A stretch of DNA of 64,000 bases from Bufo bufo (GCF_905171765.1 NC_053392.1:369067442-369131441), one strand, 5' to 3'; positions 9,100 through 20,799 are shown, counted from the first letter of the stretch. Notes: generated by a model from the letters alone, not told the origin. Made by a program: numbers and translations.

Positions 9100-11980
9100 G
9101 TTTGCCACAAATCTTTTCAACAATGACCTTCTGGTATTGCACCATTTTTCTCGTCCTCTCCACCAGAGGAATGAGAGATGAGAAGTTCTCTTTGTAGCAG
9201 GGGTCGATAAAGGTGAGCAACCAGTAATCTGTGTTGTCTAAAATGCGTATAACGCGCGGGTCGCAGGAAAGGCAGCCTAACATGAAGTCAGCCATGTGTG
9301 CCAGAGTACCAACAGGCAAGACTTCGCTGTCGTCATCAGGAGGATGACTCAATTTCCTCATCCTCTTCCTCCTCTTCTGCCCATCCAGATGGAATTAAAC
9401 TTCCATGGGTATTACCCTCTGTAGCTAAGGCAACCGTCTCCTGCTCCTCCTCCTCTTCATCGCCCAATTCGCGCTGAGAAGACGAACTGAGGGTGGTCTG
9501 GCTATCACCCTGTGTAATGTCTTCTTTCCTCATTTCCACATGCAAAGTGACGTCCTTAATTGTGAGCAGCGAGCGTTTCAGTAGACGCAGAAGTGGGATG
9601 GTTACGCTGATAATAGCGTTATCGCCGGTCAACATCTGTGTTTATTCCTCAAAGTTTCTTAAAACCTCACAGAGGTCAGACATCCATGCCCACTCCTCGC
9701 TTGTAAATAGCGGAAGCTGACTGGAAAGGCGATGACCATGTTGCAGCTGGTTTTCCACTACTGCCCTCTGCTGCTCACAAAGCCTGGCCAACATGTGGAG
9801 CGTCGAGTTCCAGCGCGTTCTCACGTAGCACAACAGCCGGTGAGCTGGCAATTTCCAGCGCTGCTGCAGCGTTGACAGACTGGCTGAAGCTGTCGATGAC
9901 TTGCGGAAATGTGCACACACGCTTCACACCTTCACCAGTAGCTCAGCAAATTGGGGAAGGTTTTGAGAATCCGCTGAACCACTAAGTTTAAGATGGGAAC
10001 TAGGCATGGGATGTGTGTGAGCTTGCCGAGCTCCAAAGCCGCCACCAAGTTACTGCCATTATCAGACACAACCATTCCTGGTTCTAGGTTGAGTAACTAG
10101 AGCCACGTGACAGTTTTGTCTCTTATCCCCTGCCACAGCTCTGCGGTGTTGTGCTGTTTGCCCCCTAAGCATATTAGCTTCAGCTCGGCCTGTTGCCGCT
10201 TCCCCACTGCAGTGCTACACTGCTTTAAGCTACCGACTGATGGCTGACTGGTGCTGCACGTGGATAATTCAGAGGTGGAAGTGGAGGAGGCGGAGGAGGA
10301 GAGGTTGGGGTTAGAGCCACTAATGTAGGTGCTGACGGGAACCCTGATCAACATAGGGCTCGCTATCCTTGGCATCGTTAGCACCTGTGCCATCCCAGGG
10401 TATGACTCTCTCCCGGCCTCCACAACATTCACCCAGTGTGCCGTCAGGGAAATGTAGTGTCCCTGGCCAAATGCACTTGCCAATGTGTCCATAGTTAAGT
10501 GGACCTTCCCAGTAACTGCGTTGGTTAGGGCATATGTGATGTTAAGGGACCCATGTTGGTGTAAGACAACGGCACACCTTGAAAAATAGTGGCGGCTGGG
10601 GACTGCGTAACGGAGGACAGCCGCCAACATCAGGCTGCGGAACGCCTCAGTGTCCAGAAGCCTAAATGGCAACATTTCCAGGGCCAGTAATTTTAAAAGC
10701 TGTGCATTTAGTGCTATTACCTGTGGGTGGGTGGCTGGGTATTTGCACTTGTGTTCAAAGGCCTGGCTGGAGTAAGGATATTTGCACGCTGCGCTGGGAC
10801 ACGGAACAGAATGTGGTCGATGATGGTGCTTGTGAAGGTCCAGGTGCAGGGCGGGAGCCTTCCAGGCCTACGCCTTCGACAGGGAATTGGCCAGGACATA
10901 ACACAGGGGAAGAGGAGGCAGTGGTGTGACCCACAGACACAGATTGTGGACCCAGGCGTTCGTCCCACTTATTATGGTGCTTGGATGCCATGCTGGTGGT
11001 GGTGAGGTTGCTTTGGTTCACGCCCTGGCTCATTTTGGTATGGCACCAGTTGCAAACTGCTATTCTTTTATCGTCCGCACTTTCCTCAAAAAAGCGCCAC
11101 ACTGCGGAACACCTTCCCCTTGGCAAAGGAGATTTCCGCAAAGGGGTGCTCCGTGGAACAGTTGCAGGCCTGTTTAGTGTGGGCCACCTTCTCCCTTTTG
11201 CCACCCCACTGCCTCTTCTAGCCTGTTGCGTTGCAGCAGATTCCTCCCCCTCTGTAATGCTGCCCTCACTCGGCTTTCCACCTTCCCAGGTTGGGTCAGT
11301 GACTTCATCGGCCACCACCTACTCTTCCATTTCCTCACTCTGCTCATCCTCCTGACTTGTTAACCTAACCAAAACCTCAGTGATTGACAACTGTGTTTCA
11401 TCCTCTTCATCAACCTCTTGAGACAGTAATTGCCGTTGATTTATTGGCAACTGTGTCTCATCATCATCTACCTCATTAAACAGTAATTGCCTTTCCACAC
11501 CATCATCTTCTTGTGACTGTGGATGCTCAAGCGTTTGGGAATCAGGGCACAAGATCTGTCCCTCTTCAAGCGTGCTAGCGAGAGGGCCAAATCAAGGAAT
11601 GGTGCTGAAAAGAGCTCCTCGGAATATCCAAGTGTGGGATCCCTTGTTTGTCCAGACTCTCTATGGTGGTTGGTAGGAGGATCAGGGTGAGGATTGTGTG
11701 GACCAGACTTCTGGCTACTGAGACTGGACTTAGAAGACAGGGTGGTGCTTAACCAATTGGAAGCATTATCTGCTGCAATCCAACTGACCACCTGGTCTGA
11801 CTTCAAGAGTGGTGTCCTGCGCCGCCCTGCAAACTGAGACATGAAACTAGGTATCATGGATGATTGTTTTTCTTGTGCTCTGGCAGCAGCAACAGTTTCA
11901 CCGCACCCAGGGCCAAGGCCTCTGCGTGCACCATCAGCATCATGGCCACTTCCCCATCCCTTCCTGCTCGCCTTCTTCAT
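9100..11980 (-). pseudogene. hAT transposase remnant with BED zinc finger
   Basis: This is a cut-and-paste transposase of the hAT superfamily, read on the minus strand. From the likely start at 11980 (MKKASRKGWGSG) the pieces are: an acidic Ser/Gln-rich N-terminus with ELFSAPFLDL; a BED-type finger around 10990-11110 (SAVWRFF, CNWC, then SKHH); the catalytic region HLTMDTLASAFGQGHYISL at about 10440-10500; then the conserved VRTRWNSTLHMLARL near 9790-9830; an acidic linker; and YWLLTFIDPCYKENF near 9200. There is at least one in-frame stop (near 11319) and several frameshifts. The C-terminal dimerisation block seen in hAT copy 2 is absent. The shared ELFS-PFLDL motif shows that the two hAT copies are related but not identical. 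Confidence 0.8.
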
Positions 11981-12075
11981 ATTAAATGTTATATATGCTT
12001 GAAAGTATATCACGCGTACAGTAGAGTAGGATTTGGAAGTGTATGCGCAAACAAATTTTAAAAGTTATTTGGGAC

Positions 12076-12627
12076 GTGGAAACGTCACACAGGAGATATC
12101 CCGCATATAATGTCAATGCTGTCACCAACGGCTAATAAAAAATTACAGGGAATGGTACAGGTATTTGAGATGAGGAAACGTTATACAGGAGAGGTACCAC
12201 CGGTAATTTCACTGTCCGCAGCGTCTACGGAAAAAGTACACTGGTTGTCACAGATATTTTTTGGATGCGCACACGTTACACTGCAGATGTGGCACTGGAA
12301 ATGTCACTGTCAGAAGTGGACACCGTCTATTGAAAAAGTACACTGGATGTCACAGATACATTTTTTCAGTGCACACGTTACATTGCAGATGTGGTGCTGG
12401 TAATGTCACTGTCCACAGTCGACACCGTCTACGTAAAAAATTCACTGGATGTCACAGATATTTTTGGGATGCACACACTTTACACAGGAGATGTGGCACA
12501 GCTAATGTCACTGTCCGCAGCGGACACCGTCTACGGGAAAAGTACACTGGATGTCAAAGATATTTTTGGGATGCGCACACTTTACACTGGAGATGTGGCG
12601 CAGCTAATGTCGCTGTCTGCAGCGGCC
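12076..12627. repeat. ~102 bp minisatellite in hAT 1
   Basis: Five or more tandem units, each with CACTGGATGTCACAGATA, a GATGTGGC core and CACCGTCTACG. Unit starts fall near 12239, 12340, 12443 and 12545. The + strand open frames across it are repeat artefacts. It lies upstream of the transposase start, as subterminal repeats of hAT elements often do. Confidence 0.85.
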
Positions 12628-12835
12628 TAACTATTGCATGCTTAAAAGGACTTTTGGGTCTATAAAGTTTTAGCTATTTAGCGCAGTTTGCGCTAAATAT
12701 AGATATTGCTGCTGCCACACACAACAATAGTCCTTAAAATGACTTTTGGGTCTGAAAAGTTTTTCTAATAAAAATATTTCTATATCACTCCCTACACTGT
12801 CTGTCCCTTCCTGAGCACAGCTCTCCCTGACTAAG

Positions 12836-13112
12836 ACTGAGCCGAACACGCGTCATCGGGTGCTATATAGCACCCGATGACGCGTTTCGGTCAGTCAATC
12901 ACTGTAATGCCAGAAACCAACATGGCTACGGCATTACAGTGAGGGCAGTACCCACCAGCACCTTTTTTGGCTGCGTAGCAGCCAAGAAACGTGCTGGTAG
13001 AAGACTCGAGCATTGCGCTCAAGCACATGCGGTATTTGGCTGAATACCGCCATGTGCCAAGCATTGAGATGCTCAAGCCGAACCGCTGTTTGGTGGAGCA
13101 TGCTTGATCAAC
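12836..13112. repeat. Cluster of successive hairpins
   Basis: The first is a perfect 38-nt palindrome at 12848-12885 (ACGCGTCATCGGGTGCTAT then its mirror), extended imperfectly to about 12836-12896. The second pairs CACTGTAATGCC with GGCATTACAGTG (12900-12941). The third pairs ACCAGCAC with GTGCTGGT, with GGCTGC/GCAGCC inside (12954-12998). The fourth pairs GCACATGCGGTATT with AATACCGCCATGTGC (13024-13058). See findings. Confidence 0.85.
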
Positions 13113-13130
13113 ACTACATATAACTGCAGC

Positions 13131-13297
13131 GCTGAACGCTGAATATATTTTGTTTTTCTACTGAAATACGTCACTAAAGGTTTTACCACATATAACTGCA
13201 AAAGGGAATTCTAAATATATTTTGTTTTTGTATTGAAATAATAATAACTGCAGAAGTGAAATGCGTCTATATTTTTTGTTTTGTGCTGGTAAATAGA
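13131..13297. repeat. ~80 bp minisatellite, left part
   Basis: Units carry CACATATAACTGCA, a TATATTTTGTTTTT block and ACTGAAATA. The same array resumes at 19513, so it was split by an insertion. Confidence 0.7.
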
Positions 13298-13440
13298 ACA
13301 ACAATATAGAGGCTCACCTGTCTATAGGTAAAGGTACGGTGCTCTTATCGTGTTGACTCACCCAGTCAAAAGTTGAGTAAAGAAACGTATATTGAAACGA
13401 CAGGCACTCACCATCTGAAACCACCCAGAAATCTCTTGAA

Positions 13441-13507
13441 AATTGGGTAGTACATATTCAAATTGAATGTCTTAAAGATATTCAATTTGAATATGTACTA
13501 CCCAATT
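13441..13507. repeat. Perfect 28-bp inverted repeat, 11-nt loop, at the L1 5' junction
   Basis: The left arm 13441-13468 starts AATTGGGTAGTACATATTCA; the right arm 13480-13507 is its exact reverse complement. The 11-nt loop GTCTTAAAGAT resembles the insertion target (GTCTTAAAAAG at 18599). It sits between the 5' target duplication and the LINE body. Confidence 0.93.
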
Positions 13508-13613
13508 GTTGCTAAATTTCTTCTCCTTTCAACTTTATCCCCCCTCCCCAAGTTAATTTTCAGGGAATCAGATTTATACCAGGTCAGGACATATCCTAAA
13601 ATACGTCACAATT

Positions 13614-16600
13614 ATGGCTGATTTTATCTGCGCCTCTTATAATGTTAACGGTCTCAATGATCCTAAGAAAAGGTCCAAGATCTTAACATATATGAGGAAA
13701 GAAAAGGTGGACGTGATCTTTTTCCAAGAAACTCACTTTAAAAAAACATTGACCCCATTCTCCAAAACATTTCAATACTGCCATTGGTATAACTCAACCA
13801 CGCCTCTATCTAAAAGAAAAGGAGTCTCTATCGTGTTTCACAGAAAAATGGGTTTCCAACACATGGACACACTGTGTGATAGGGAGGGCAGATATATATT
13901 TGTCAAAGGCCTATTATATGGAAAGATATACACATTTGCCAACTTCTATTCACCTAACACGCTACAGCATCGTTTTCTCAAACATGTCCTGAACAAGTTA
14001 GACTCATTTGTTGAGGGTGTTTTGGTCCTGGGAGGTGACTTGAATACCCCTCTGGAACCAACCATAGACACATCTGTAGGCAAAGCTAGAATAGCGTACC
14101 GTGACCTTAAAGCCTTGAAGAAAAAACTCCATAACCATGGTTTAGTTGATGTCTGGAGAATGTTGAACCCAAGCTGCAAAGATTTCTCGTTCTACTCCTC
14201 TACTTACAATCTTTACTCAAGATTAGATTACTTCTTTATGCATAATAGAGATTTACAAATCCTGAAAAAAGCTGAATACAAATCTTTCCACTTATCAGAC
14301 CACGCCCCATTATTAGTGCAGCTCTCTCCTGGAGATACTAAGAATAGCTCATTTAATTGGTCGCTCAATGAGAGCTTACTGACAGATCCCAAAGATTCAG
14401 CAGCAATCATGTCAGACATACAATCGTTTTTTACTGATAATCTACAGGGGAGAACCTGCACTTCTCTTGAATGGGAAACACACAAGGCAGTGATCAGGGG
14501 TAGATTGATTAGGTGAGGCTCATACAAAAACAAACTTAGAGAGAAAGAAATTAATGACATCCTTTCCCAAATAAAACGACTGGAAACAGTCCACAAATTA
14601 TCACTGGAGAAAAAGGTAATAAAAGATCTCACAATTTTGCGATCCAAACTCCTGGAGTTAATGGAAAGGAAGAATCAAAAATATTTATATATTATTAGAT
14701 ATAAAAAATATTTAGAGGACAATGGTTGCAACAAAAGACTAGCTAGAATTCTACAGAAACAAAGGAATAGGTCATACATAACTAAAATCAGAGACCAGAC
14801 CAACTCTCTATGTAACACCTCAACGAGTATTACGAATGCGTTCAGATCCTTTTACGAAAAACTGTACAATATAAATAAATACACCCCTGACCAAGTAGAA
14901 ATGAAAACCAAAATTAGAGAGTTTCTAAACTCAATAGAAATACCCAAATTGACCACAGACCAGCAATCAAAACTACTAACCCCCTTCTCACAAACTGAGA
15001 TAGAGTCGGTTCTAAAATCTCTTCCCAACTGTAAAAGCCCTGGCCCAGATGGTCTGACGGCAAGTTATTATAAAAAGTTCCAATTGTCTTTAATTCCCCA
15101 CATGTGCACTATTTTAATAATATAGCAATAAATGACTCATTCCGTCCAGAATCCCTCAACGCCCATATCACATTAATACCCAAAGAAGACAAAGACACAA
15201 CATTATGTTCAAACTACAGACCAATTTTCCTTTTAAATGTGGATATTAAAATTTATGCTAAAGCCCTAGCGAATAGACTTAAGAATATGATCCCAAATAT
15301 CATCCATAATGATCAAGTCGGTTTTACCGAAGGTAGGGAAACTAAAGATAATATATACAGAATACTTCATGCTATACAATTAGCTCAGACAAAGAACATA
15401 CCCCTCATGTTTGTAGCAACAGACGCAGAGAAAGCGTTCGACAGGCTTAATTGGTCTTATTTAGAAGAGGTCCTAAATGCTTTTGAATTTCCCCAAACAT
15501 TTGTATCCAAAATTTTAGCCATGTATACCTTTCCATCAGCTGCTGTTAGGGTAAATGACTCATTGTCAACCGCCTTCCAAATCTCAAATGGCACACGGCA
15601 GGGGTGCCCTTTGTCACCCATTCTGTTTATCCTATCTTTGGAACCATTACTAATCAAGATAAGATCCAACCCTCATATCCAAGGCATCACCACATCTAGG
15701 GAACAACACAAGGTAGCGGCATATGCCGACGACACCTTATTCATGATAACTAATCCCCTACAAGGGATTCCCACACTTTTGAAAGAATTGGAAGATTTTA
15801 GCTCTATTTCTTATTTGTAGATTAATTTTCATAAATCTGAAGTATATAATGTCACCACGCCCCAATTAGTATGGCAAGAGATCATTTCTACTACCTCCTT
15901 AAAACCATCTAACACTTCCTTTAAATATTTAGGCATCAACATTAGCAGGAACTTCCGGGAATTATATACATTGAACTTCCTTCCTCTTCTAACTAAGGTA
16001 GAATCAGCCTTCAAAGACTGGGAGACACTGTACGTATCCTGGTTTGGGCGCATAAATGCCATTAAAAATGATACTTCCCAAAGTTTTATATATTTTACAG
16101 GCTTTGCCTATTGACATTCCTAAATATTTCTACAACACTCTTAGGAAGACGATTTTAAAATTTATTTGGAGATCAAACAGCAATAGGATACAATATAGTG
16201 CCGTTTCTATGGCTAAGGCGAGCAGTGGTCTGGGGGTACCTGATTTCCTAAAATACCACCAGTCTATACACATAGCTAAGTTAATGGAGTGGTTTATTAA
16301 GCCTTCCAGAAAGAGATGGATAGATATAGAAAGAGAGTTGCTGCTCCCTGAACACCGCTTGCTATTGTGGAAAACAGTAGATAACCTTTACCCTCACAAA
16401 ACTAAAAAAACAGGAGACCCTCTGACTAGTTTTTCCTTAAAAATCTGGCATAAAACTAATAAAAAAACACAATTTCTGACTTCTAATATGGCAGTGACCC
16501 CGGTGGGAACATTGATCCCTCCCCATCTCAAAGATCAAAAAAATAAGATAATGAAGGTGGATGAATTATTTCTTGCACCGATAAGGAATTTAGTACATGA

Positions 16601-17452
16601 CAATGTCTTCATCTCATATATAGATCTTAACGGATACTTTTCAGAATTAGATCTTTCCTTCTGGCATTATTCGCTGCTTAAAGACTATATAATGAAATCA
16701 GAAATTTATAACTCTTCTGCCAACCCCTTAACGCCTATACAAAAATGCATCAGAACAAATACCCCGGTTAAAAAAGCTATCTCCTCTATCTATAACATTA
16801 TCAACAATCCCACCTCCCCCCCCCCTCGTACCTTGAAAAATGGACAGCAGAACTAGGTAGGGATTTCAATAGCTCCGAGATAAAAGACATCATTGCAAAT
16901 ACAAGATCTAAATCAATTAGCCCCAAAATACAAGAAACTCACTTCAAAATAGTCTCACGCTGGTACAGAACCCCTATTATACTTAATCGTATGCTCCCAG
17001 ACATATCCCCGTTGTGTTGGAGATGTGAAGCGGAAAAGGGTACCATATCCCATATCTGGGTTCACTGCAAAAAACTAGAAACCTTTTGGAAATCCATTAC
17101 AATGATAATCAATAAAACTTTTAACACGACAGCTAAAATACCCCCAAACCTGATTCTATTTAGTATATTTGATATACAAACTTCTACTATCAGACACCCT
17201 TTAACACTACATATGTTAAACGTAGCCAAGCTACTTGTCCCTAAACTATGGAGGGAAAAAGAACCCCCATCCATCTCAGAGTGGCTGAAGGAGATGCATA
17301 CCCTACATAATTACGAGAAACTAAGATTAATTAGAGATGATAAGCCAAAATACCATCAAACTTGGGACCCTTGGATCAAACTTTTAGAAAAAGATGCCAT
17401 AACAGAACATCTTAAATTAATCAGCTTCATCATCCTGACCCTGTACTCATAA
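13614..17452 (+). pseudogene. L1 endonuclease-reverse transcriptase (ORF2), broken
   Basis: The protein nicks target DNA and copies the LINE RNA there. Order: an APE-type endonuclease with YNVNGLN, FFQETH, GGDLN and SDHAPL (13614-14330); a Lys-rich linker; the reverse transcriptase with SNYRPIFLLNVD, QVGFTEGR, DAEKAFDRLNW, NGTRQGCPLSP and the catalytic YADDTLF (about 15200-15745); a thumb-like region with SGLGVPDF; and a C-terminal CWRC...H...C knuckle near 17015-17075. Stops occur at 14514 (TGA) and 15818 (TAG). Frame changes occur near 15100, 16062 (A-run) and 16815-16850 (C- and A-runs). The start ATG is the first in frame before the endonuclease motif. Motif order and the terminal knuckle favour the L1/Tx1 side over CR1. 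It cannot be translated as one product. Confidence 0.88.
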
Positions 17453-17590
17453 GGTTAGATTAAACCTGACTCCCTCCCCTCCCACCCCCTTCCCCATGTT
17501 TCTCCTGTTAAATTGTTCTCCCCCCCAAAGTTACTGTTCTCTTTGAGATATAGCTGGGATGACTCGACTAGGTTTGCCACACTCAGTAAT

Positions 17591-18233
17591 TGTCACGGCT
17601 GTATGTGAGCAACAATAGTATACACAGTAAAAGAGCTACTGACCGGACCCAAACTAGGGAGGATAAAGGGTGACCCCTGTCAGACCCTCAAAGCTCTCCC
17701 TATTCTGCTAAAGCACATGCCCGGATCCAAATGGCGGAACGAGGCATGCCCACGTGCCTAAGACTGATGACCACTGTAACCCCTACAATAGTGGAAGGGG
17801 CACGGCCACCGGTGCCCTACTCAGTATATGGAGGGAACCGTGGCCACCTCAGATCCAGTCAGAAAATAATCAGGTGCACAATAATGTCTGTACACTTAGC
17901 TGAAGGTGTTGCAGCCGCAGAGAAGACGGATCCAAGGACAGCTGGCAATATCCGGAGTGCTTGCTGCAGCAGAACACAGGTCTAGTGAACTGATAGCTAC
18001 AAGTGAAGATACTAAAGCAAGAGCTACAACTGAAATGAGAACTATAATCCACGCCCTACAATAGGAGGAGGGGTGATATAAAGAGAGGGAAATCAAACGC
18101 ATGAGGAACAGCTGGGAGGAAGGAAACCAAAAGTAAACAGAGCAGTGAGAACTCCTCCCAGCTCTAGTAGTGACATCATCACAGGGGTGGAGAAACAGAG
18201 CTGTGAGAACGTCCCAAAGCTCTGGTAGTGACA
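17591..18233. mobile_element. Solo-LTR-like insertion in the L1 3' region
   Basis: Begins TGTCACGGCTG and ends GGTAGTGACA (TG...CA), with GTAAT directly repeated on both sides (17586-17590 and 18234-18238). A 5-bp duplication and TG/CA ends fit an LTR of Gypsy or ERV type. A TATA-like ATATAAAGAG is near 18075. Length 643 bp. No internal coding region is present. A TIR transposon with TGTCAC ends is the alternative. Confidence 0.65.
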
Positions 18234-18596
18234 GTAATTTAGAAGTTGGTTAAACTCCAAAGTATTAAGGACACTGTAGTGATAAAGGTACATAACAAAT
18301 GGCAAACACAATTCATGTTGTCAATAAAGACTTCGGTCCTAACTTGATATTTGATTGCCTGTCACCCCAGCGTCAATGGTTATAGGTTCAATAACTTTTG
18401 CGAACTAGAAATTTTCTTTCTTACATTAATACTTGATTGTTGTACAATCCCATTGTAATACATGTCATGATATTTAATGCTATGTAGACCGATCTTATTT
18501 ATGTTTATGATGTAGACTTTCATTATCATTTTATTGTAAAACAGAATTACTTTTTTGATCCTTAAAAATTTGAATAAAAAAAGAATTTAAACAGAA

Positions 18597-19472
18597 ATGT
18601 CTTAAAAAGGTTAGTATTTATTGACCGGTTAATAAGTTTTTAAAAAACAAGTTTAAAAAAATTAATTAAAATAAACGCATAAAAAGTTATAAAATCGTAA
18701 TAATAACACTTTCCAAAGCCAATCACATACAGTGTTGTGTGCAGTGCATGGGCAGCAGACACCAACCGATGGAACCAAGTGAATGACTACCGTCCCTGCA
18801 GTTCACACCACCAGCTGCATATATCCACCAAAGCAACATAAACAACAGTAAATTGAGTCTTAGTGAATTGCACTTGCTTGACCTCCAAAAACTCAAAACT
18901 ATAAAATGTGTCCTCTTATGTGAGAGGTTGCAGATATTCAATAGTTAAAACAGCATTTAACCACATTGTAATAGGCAATTGAAAAAGCGCGACAATAGTC
19001 CTATTTGATCCTTCTTGATCCACGATTCCAGGAGGTATACTGATGTTCTGTTACAGTCCTCGTGGATCAAGAAGGATCAAATAGGACTATTGTCGCGCTT
19101 TTTCAATTGCCTATTACAATGTGGTTAAATGCTGTTTTAACTATTGAATATCTGCAACATCTCACATATGAGGACACATTTAATAGTTTTGAGTTTTTGG
19201 AGGTCAGGCAAGTGCAATTCACTAAGACTCAATTTACTGTTGTTTATGTTGCTTTGGTGAATATATGCAGAGGGTGGTGTGAACTGCAGGGACGGTAGTC
19301 ATCCACTTGATTCCATCGATCTGCTGCCCATGCACACAACACTGTATGTGATTGGCTTTGGAAAGTGTTATTACTATTTTATCTCCTTTTATGTGTTTAT
19401 TTTAATTTTATTTTAAAACTTTTTTTTTTAACGTATTAATCTGTCAATAAATACTAACCTTTTTAAGACATC
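18597..19472. repeat. Long inverted repeat (~415-428 bp arms, 36-nt spacer)
   Basis: The left arm begins ATGTCTTAAAAAGG and ends GATCCTTCTTGATCCACG; the right arm begins with the exact mirror CGTGGATCAAGAAGGATC at 19061. The arms differ by scattered substitutions and small indels. Such a structure would fold into a very long hairpin if transcribed in the LAMA2 pre-mRNA. Confidence 0.9.
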
Positions 19473-19512
19473 TCTGGGTGGTTTCAGATCATGAGTGCCT
19501 GTCGTTTAAATA

Positions 19513-19935
19513 TACATTTTTTGTTTTGTACTGAAATAGTTCACTAAACTCTTTCACCACAAATAAATGCAACAGTGAAGTGCATATATTTTTTTTCTTT
19601 GTGTACTGAAATAGGACACTGAACGCTTTCACCACATATAACTGCAGAAGTGAAATGCTTATATATTTTTCCTTTTTGTACTGAAATAAGCTACTAAACT
19701 TTCACCACAAATAAATGCAACAGTGAAGTGCATATATTTTTTTCCTTTTTGTACTGAAATAGGACACTGAACGCTTTCACAACATATAACTGTCGAAGCA
19801 AAATGTGTATATATTTTTACTTTTTGTACTGAAATAGGCCATTAAACTCTTTCAACACAAATAACTGCAGAAGTGAAATGTGTATATATTTTTCTTTTTC
19901 CACAGTTATAAGCCACTAAAGGCTTTTCAACATAT
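19513..19935. repeat. ~80 bp minisatellite, right part
   Basis: About five units with TGTACTGAAATAGG, CACTAAACTCTTTCACCAC and CAGTGAAGTGCATAT. The unit is the same as in 13131-13297 on the far side of the foldback element. Confidence 0.8.
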
Positions 19936-20379
19936 CACTTGCACCCCAATAACAAGAACAAATTGCTGGAATGCCAGAGCTGTATAATGACTATTTGGAT
20001 CCCCAAATAATGTTTACCTGCACTTGTAAATCGCTTTTTTTTTTCACAATGAGGTTTTTCTATCACTGTTCCTAGTGCCTTCTGACTTCTCTCCCTGCAC
20101 TAAGATGCTGTGAAATGATTCCTCCCTATCCTTTCCCTACACTTATAAATCTTTTTTTCACAATGACATTTTTCCTATTGCTGACCCTAGCGCCTTCTCA
20201 CATCGGACCCTGCCCTCAAAACCATGGAAAATGTCTGACTCTAAGATGGCCACCATATTTTTAGGGCTGTGACATCACAGGGCTAGCTGGCTGCTGATTG
20301 GCTGTATGCATGGCATTATGGGTCAGCCCGCCTTTCCAGAGTTCCTTGCCCCATGTCCTCACACGTGTAGCTGCCATTG

Positions 20380-20510
20380 TATCCGCCATTTTAGGAAAAA
20401 TTGTGATTCGTTACCACGTAGCGCGAGGAAATTCGCATTCGTTGCAAATCTAATTTTTCCTGAAATTCGGATCGAATTCCACTTTGTCTGATTCGATTCA
20501 CTCATCTCTA
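20380..20510 (-). repeat. hAT terminal/subterminal region
   Basis: Reads AAATTCGGATCGAATTCC, then GATTCACTCATCTCTA at the end. The mirror of this block opens the MITEs at 4984 and 32339, so it is a shared hAT-family terminus. Confidence 0.65.
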
Positions 20511-20799
20511 ATCACTGTGTGATTAGGATGCAGATACAGTTAAAAGTTGTTCTGTCAACTGTGGTGAGACAATTAAAATGCCCCCCCACCTCCATGCAAA
20601 GTTCTCAAACCCACCCCTCCAGCTACTCCAGCTAAATGAGCCCTACTGCTAAAGGCATATTTTAATTGGACATTGCATGCAGTACTGCATTCCTCTACTA
20701 CATACAATGATGTCTCCTCTGATTTAGAAGTTCTCCTTCCTCATCTCCTCCATACACATCGGACCGCCAGGGTTTGCCACACATCTTACGTTTAGATAC
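20511..20799. other. Intron, no recognised feature
   Basis: Unique-looking intronic sequence with a short C-rich stretch near 20580. Confidence 0.4.

Larger units (their letters stand above)
13443..18592 (+). mobile_element. L1-clade non-LTR retrotransposon, near full length
   Basis: The LINE contains an endonuclease-reverse transcriptase frame (13614-17452), a 3' region with an LTR-like insertion, and an A-rich end (TGAATAAAAAAAGAATTT). The flanks AGAAATCTCTTGAAAA (13427-13442) and AGAAATGTCTTAAAAA (18593-18608) form an imperfect 16-bp target duplication. The target is the left arm of the foldback element, whose intact right-arm counterpart is at ~19457-19472. No separate ORF1 is recognised, so the copy may be 5'-truncated. 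Confidence 0.85.
13298..19512. mobile_element. Foldback element interrupted by an L1
   Basis: The outer ends are inverse copies: AAACGACAGGCACTCA at about 13394-13410 and TGAGTGCCTGTCGTTT at about 19491-19506. The inner arms, 18597-19024 and 19061-19472, are near-identical inverse copies around a 36-nt spacer (19025-19060). Without the L1 the element would be roughly 1 kb and almost entirely palindromic. The extra 13298-13391 segment may be flank or element; the left edge is uncertain. No coding capacity: the 78-codon frame at 19062 is just arm sequence. Confidence 0.75.
9061..20510 (-). mobile_element. hAT transposon 1, left-truncated and interrupted by nested insertions
   Basis: The transposase remnant (9100-11980, minus) is followed on its 5' side by a ~102-bp minisatellite, a cluster of hairpins, a second minisatellite that is split by the 13298-19512 insertion, and a right terminus ending CTCATCTCTA at 20510. 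That terminus (TAGAGATGAG when reversed) matches the hAT-like MITEs in this window. The other terminus is missing: the transposase frame breaks off near 9100. The assignment of the 20510 end to this transposase is an inference from continuity of the split minisatellite. Confidence 0.65.

Noticed and set aside
12261..12665. A 134-codon frame with repeated HTLHCRCG-type units
   Set aside because: It follows the ~102-bp minisatellite exactly; the repeat length being a multiple of three keeps the frame open.
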